Part shown: positions 61,051 to 64,000 of the stretch, in pieces
How positions within the stretch are numbered: position 1 is the first letter of the stretch
Layout of the letters: each line of letters opens with the position of its first letter
Position numbers and translations under genes: made by a program
Notes under the pieces: model-generated
Seen by the model: the letters and a program-made list of their open reading frames with translations, nothing else
The model's database searches: none
Told to the model about the DNA's origin: nothing
Assembly (NCBI GenBank): GCA_016869215.1
Contig: VGEP01000007.1
Location: forward strand, 62,001 to 126,000
Source of the DNA: Alphaproteobacteria bacterium
Lineage (GTDB): Bacteria; Pseudomonadota; Alphaproteobacteria; Rhizobiales; Xanthobacteraceae
Length of the DNA: 64,000 nt
Direction of reading: 5' to 3'

Positions 61051-61929
61051 ATGTCTCCAGCTGAGACGGGTTTGGGAGGGCGTGCGCGCGTGATCGTTGT
61101 CGCCAACGAGAAAGGCGGTTCCGGAAAATCCACGGTCGCGATGCATGTCGCGATCGCGTTGATCAAGCGCGGTCTGCGCGCCGCGACCGTCGATCTCGAT
61201 TCCCGGCAGCGCAGCCTGAGCCGCACTATCGAGAACCGGCAGGCCTGGGCCGGGCGCGTCGGGCGCAATTTGGAGATTCCCGGGCACATCTGCTTCGACG
61301 GGCAGATCGACTATCCCAGCGCGGCCGGCCACGTGACCGCCGACCAGGTTCTGGCCGACACGATCGAGACGCTGATGCCGACCTACGACTGCATCGTGAT
61401 CGACACGCCGGGCCACGACGGCGGCCCGATGCGGCAGGCGCATGCGCTCGCCGACTTGCTGATCACGCCGCTCAACGACAGCTTCGTCAATCTCGACGCG
61501 CTGGGATCGTTCGACGCCGAAACGCTCGGTGTCACCGGGCTGGGCCACTACGCCGCGACGGTGGACGAGGCGCGCGGCCGGCGGATCGCCGCGGGCCGGC
61601 AACCGGCCGACTGGATCGTGCTGCGCAACCGCCTGTCGATGACGGCCTCGCGCAACAAGAGGCAGGTCGACGCGGGGCTGCGGGCGCTCTCGGCCGCGCT
61701 CGGCTTCCGCTACGTCGAAGGGCTCGCGGAGCGCGTGGTGTACCGCGAGTTCTTCCTGCGCGGCCTGACCGCGCTGGACGATCTCGACGAGGCCACCATC
61801 GGCGCGCGGCCGACCATGTCGCATGTCACGGCGCGGCAGGAGGTGGAGCAGCTTTTGGCGGCGCTGAACCTGGAGGGCACTACGGGCTTATCCGCACCGG
61901 CCGAAGAGCGCGCACGCGACGCGGCTTAG
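61051..61929 (+). CDS. mipZ: Division-plane positioning ATPase MipZ
   Basis: 292 residues from the ATG at 61051, chosen for GGAGAGGG 6 nt upstream. ParA/MinD-type deviant Walker A (VVANEKGGSGKSTVAMHVA), DLDSRQRSLSRTIENRQAW (typical of MipZ), Walker B IVIDTPGHDGG and NDSFVNLDALG. In alphaproteobacteria MipZ forms a gradient from the poles with ParB and keeps FtsZ at midcell. Housekeeping gene, no operon partner. Confidence 0.94.
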   Translation: MSPAETGLGGRARVIVVANEKGGSGKSTVAMHVAIALIKRGLRAATVDLDSRQRSLSRTIENRQAWAGRVGRNLEIPGHICFDGQIDYPSAAGHVTADQVLADTIETLMPTYDCIVIDTPGHDGGPMRQAHALADLLITPLNDSFVNLDALGSFDAETLGVTGLGHYAATVDEARGRRIAAGRQPADWIVLRNRLSMTASRNKRQVDAGLRALSAALGFRYVEGLAERVVYREFFLRGLTALDDLDEATIGARPTMSHVTARQEVEQLLAALNLEGTTGLSAPAEERARDAA

Positions 61930-61960
61930 AGCACACAGCGTTTGAGTCGATCATCGCCAC

Positions 61961-61996
61961 ATCCGCTCATTCCCGCTTTCGCGGGGACGAGCGGAT
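61961..61996. repeat. 36-bp palindromic element
   Basis: ATCCGCTC...GAGCGGAT (8-bp outer arms) encloses CCCGC-TTTC-GCGGG. The sequence CCGCTTTCGCGGGGACGAGC is shared exactly with the element inside the GntR gene (36709-36798). It lies between the convergent mipZ and C-S lyase genes and may act as a terminator. Confidence 0.8.
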
Positions 61997-62003
61997 GCCC
62001 GGG

Positions 62004-63185
62004 TCACCGCCGCAAGTCGGAGAAGGCGTCTTCCAGCCGGCCGAGTGCCTCGTTGAGCAGCGACCGCGGCAGCGCGAAGTTGAAGCGCAGCCAGCCCTCG
62101 CCGCCCGGCCCGAACTGCGGACCGGGGCTGGCGTAGATGCGCGCACGCTTGGCGACGCGGGCGGACACCTCGTCCGCCGAAAGCCCCGTTCGCGAGAAGT
62201 CGACCCACGCCAGATAGGTGGCGTCGAGCCGCATCGAGCGCGCACCCGGCGCCGCGGCCTCGATCCGGGCGTCGAACAGGTCGCGGCTCTTCTGAAGATA
62301 CGGAACGAGCGCGTCGAGCCAGGCCTCGCCGGTGCGCCACGCCGCTTCCGTCGCGATCATGCCGAACCGATTGTAGGAGCCAAGCCCGCTCGCCATGATC
62401 CGCGCATCGAGGCGCTTCTTGATGTCCTTGTTGGCCGTGAAGCACGCGCCGACGTGGGCGCCCGCGAGATTGAAGGTCTTGGTCGCAGCGACGCAGGTGA
62501 CGAGACGATCGGCGACCTCGGGCGCGGCGGTCAGCGTCGGGACGTGCTTGCGGCCCGCAAACACCAGGTCGTTGTGGATCTCGTCGGAGACCAGGATCAG
62601 ATCGCGCTCGATGCAAATCGCGGCCAGCGCGCGAAGCTCGTCCGCGGACCAGACGTTGCCGCCCGGGTTGTGAGGGCTGCACAGGAACACGACCTTGCTG
62701 CGCGGCGTGAGCGCCTTGCGGAGCGCGTCGAGGTCCATGACATAGCGGCCGTTCCGCTCCACGAGCTGCGCGTCGAGGATTTTCCGGTTGTTGGAGACGA
62801 TGATGCGGCGGAAGGCGTGATAGGCGGGCGGGAACACCACGACCTCGTCGCCCGGCTCGCTGACCGCCTGGAGAATGAGACCCAGGCCAGACACGATGCC
62901 GGGCGTGGGCGATACCCAGGCCGGATCGACTTTGAGCCCGTGCCGCCGTCCGACCCACTCCGCCATCGCCGCAGCCCAGCTTCCGGTGTCGGCGTAATAG
63001 CCGTGGACGCCGCGCGCGACCTCCGCCGTCAGCGCCTGCGTCACGCCGGGGGGCGCCGCGAAGTCCATGTCGGCGACCCACATCGGGATCGCGTCCGGCG
63101 CGTCGATGCCGGAGAGCGCCGCCATCTTGTCCCACTTGGACGAATGCGTGCCGCGGCGCTCGATGACGCGGTCGAAGTCGAACAT
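62004..63185 (-). CDS. PatB/MalY-type C-S lyase (PLP-dependent)
   Basis: 393 residues from the ATG at 63185 (GGAG 9 nt upstream). Fold-type I aminotransferase pattern with PatB features: FDRVIERRGTHSSKWD at the start, PMWVADMDFAAPPGV, GYYADTGSW, SPTPGIVSGLG, CSPHNPGGNVW, SDEIHNDLVF, the PLP-lysine region ATKTFNLAG, and ARIYASPGPQFGPGGEGWLRFNFA. Likely cleaves cystathionine or related cysteine conjugates. Confidence 0.92.
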   Translation of the reverse strand: MFDFDRVIERRGTHSSKWDKMAALSGIDAPDAIPMWVADMDFAAPPGVTQALTAEVARGVHGYYADTGSWAAAMAEWVGRRHGLKVDPAWVSPTPGIVSGLGLILQAVSEPGDEVVVFPPAYHAFRRIIVSNNRKILDAQLVERNGRYVMDLDALRKALTPRSKVVFLCSPHNPGGNVWSADELRALAAICIERDLILVSDEIHNDLVFAGRKHVPTLTAAPEVADRLVTCVAATKTFNLAGAHVGACFTANKDIKKRLDARIMASGLGSYNRFGMIATEAAWRTGEAWLDALVPYLQKSRDLFDARIEAAAPGARSMRLDATYLAWVDFSRTGLSADEVSARVAKRARIYASPGPQFGPGGEGWLRFNFALPRSLLNEALGRLEDAFSDLRR

Positions 63186-63259
63186 GGGATTTGGCTCCAG
63201 GTGCGGATGGCGGCGCGAACGCCATTGATGGTGGCAGTGCCGCGGCCGGTCAAGCGGCC

Positions 63260-64000
63260 TCAGCCGCCCAACAGGCGCGGCAGCCATGTCGCCAGCGGCG
63301 GGAAAGCGAACACCAGCGCCAGCGCGAACAGGCCGAAGCCGACGTAGGGCCAGGCGGCGCGGAACACGTCCGACATGGCGACCGAGGGCGGCGCCACGCC
63401 CTTCATGGTGAACAGCAGCAGCCCGAACGGCGGCGTCAGCAGGCCGAGCTGCATGCAGATCAGGAACATCACCCCGAACCAGACCGGGTCGACGCCGAGC
63501 TGCGAGACGAGCGGCATGAAGAACGGCAGCGTGATCAGCATCATCGACACCTGATCGACGAAGCAACCGAGGAAAATCAGGATCGCCATCATGCCGCCAA
63601 GCACCGCAGTCGAAGACAGGCCCTGCGCCGTGACCAGGCCGACGATGCTGTTGGTCGCGCCGGAGAAGCTCAACACCTGCGCGAAGGTGGTGGCGCCGAC
63701 GATGATGAACAGGATGGTGCCGGAGACCGCGACCGTGCCGAGCAGTGCCTTCATCAGATTGGCCGGCGTCAGGCTGCGGTAGAGCGCGGCGGCGGCGATG
63801 GTGCCGGCGGCGCCGAGCGCCGCGGCCTCGGTCGGCGTCGCCCAGCCCGCGGTCATCGCGCCGACCACCACGGCAAAGATCAGCACCAGCGGCAGCACAT
63901 GGACGAGGAACGGCGTCCAGCGCGCGAATCCCGTGGCGGCGTGCGTGAGCGGTTCGTCGGGCGCGAGCGCGGGATTGAGCCAGGCGCGCAGCACGATATA
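63260..64000 (-). CDS. TRAP transporter large permease (DctM), C-terminal part, runs off the window
   Basis: About 247 residues visible; the 5' end is outside the window. Hydrophobic throughout, with DctM landmarks: VVVGAMTAGWATPTEAAALGA, LLGTVAVSGTILFIIVGATTFAQVL, FLGCFVDQVSMMLITLPFFMPLV, GVMFLICMQLGLLTPPFGLLLF. It moves organic acids with sodium or proton, together with small permease and binding protein genes presumably upstream of the window edge. Confidence 0.93.
   Translation of the reverse strand, partial: YIVLRAWLNPALAPDEPLTHAATGFARWTPFLVHVLPLVLIFAVVVGAMTAGWATPTEAAALGAAGTIAAAALYRSLTPANLMKALLGTVAVSGTILFIIVGATTFAQVLSFSGATNSIVGLVTAQGLSSTAVLGGMMAILIFLGCFVDQVSMMLITLPFFMPLVSQLGVDPVWFGVMFLICMQLGLLTPPFGLLLFTMKGVAPPSVAMSDVFRAAWPYVGFGLFALALVFAFPPLATWLPRLLGG

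Overview
The window is GC-rich, densely coded DNA from an alphaproteobacterium, most likely Hyphomicrobiales (Bradyrhizobium/Rhodopseudomonas/Xanthobacteraceae-like). This is inferred from a MipZ division ATPase, the cysG-DUF2849-cysI-DUF934 sulfite operon, many Bug/TctC receptors, UbiD decarboxylases and CoxL-type dehydrogenases, and dispersed palindromic repeats of the kind common in these genomes. It looks like chromosomal catabolic and transport territory with a few housekeeping genes. One 2.6 kb transposable element has been inserted. I see no rRNA, tRNA, CRISPR array or phage.

Layout. 1-2.8 kb: tail of a membrane protein, a small CxxCH lipoprotein, a TctC/Bug receptor, a cupin. 2.9-9.6 kb: a minus-strand operon UbiD - NitT/TauT-type binding protein - ATPase - permease, then an orphan CoxL-type subunit. 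9.8-13.2 kb: ArsR-like regulator divergent from a TauE/SafE exporter, a 68-bp-period direct repeat, a Rieske oxygenase, a small membrane protein. 13.4-16 kb: a PurC-PurE fusion of the animal PAICS type and a Cys-rich small secreted protein. 15.7-22.8 kb: MmgE/PrpD, HyuB, HyuA (minus), then an isocitrate-lyase-like enzyme and a 3-hydroxyacyl-CoA dehydrogenase (plus). 23-27 kb: siroheme and sulfite reductase operon. 27.1-29.3 kb: three consecutive RidA genes and a DMT transporter. 29.3-33.9 kb: UbiD divergent from hydrolase - LLM monooxygenase - TctC. 34.1-37.5 kb: YeiH-type transporter, a binding protein without signal peptide, a GntR/FCD regulator.

37.6-40.2 kb: an IS1595-family element with 26-bp imperfect terminal inverted repeats, a flanking target duplication and two passenger genes. 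It sits just upstream of the GntR gene, beside a perfect 13-bp palindrome. 40.3-41.7 kb: an unrecognised Cys-rich, coiled-coil gene preceded by about 400 nt packed with hairpins. 41.7-49 kb: a second orphan CoxL and a complete branched-chain-amino-acid-type ABC transporter (livKGFHM order). 49.4-54.2 kb: a DUF1445 protein, then a minus-strand operon of circularly permuted ATP-grasp, alpha-E, transglutaminase and a second transglutaminase-like protein. 54.3-56.1 kb: LysR divergent from a TSUP exporter. 56.1-60.9 kb: a third UbiD with a 59-residue membrane protein at its 3' end, divergent from enoyl-CoA hydratase - TctC - FAD monooxygenase. 61-64 kb: mipZ, a PatB-type C-S lyase and the end of a TRAP permease.

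How the genes work together. The recurring theme is uptake and breakdown of aromatic or other organic acids: three UbiD decarboxylases, each near a TctC receptor or an ABC importer, with ring-hydroxylating oxygenases and flavin monooxygenases close by. No UbiX, TctA/TctB or CoxS/CoxM partner is encoded in the window, so these systems must draw on partners elsewhere. The sulfite operon and several TSUP/YeiH transporters add a sulfur-oxyanion theme.
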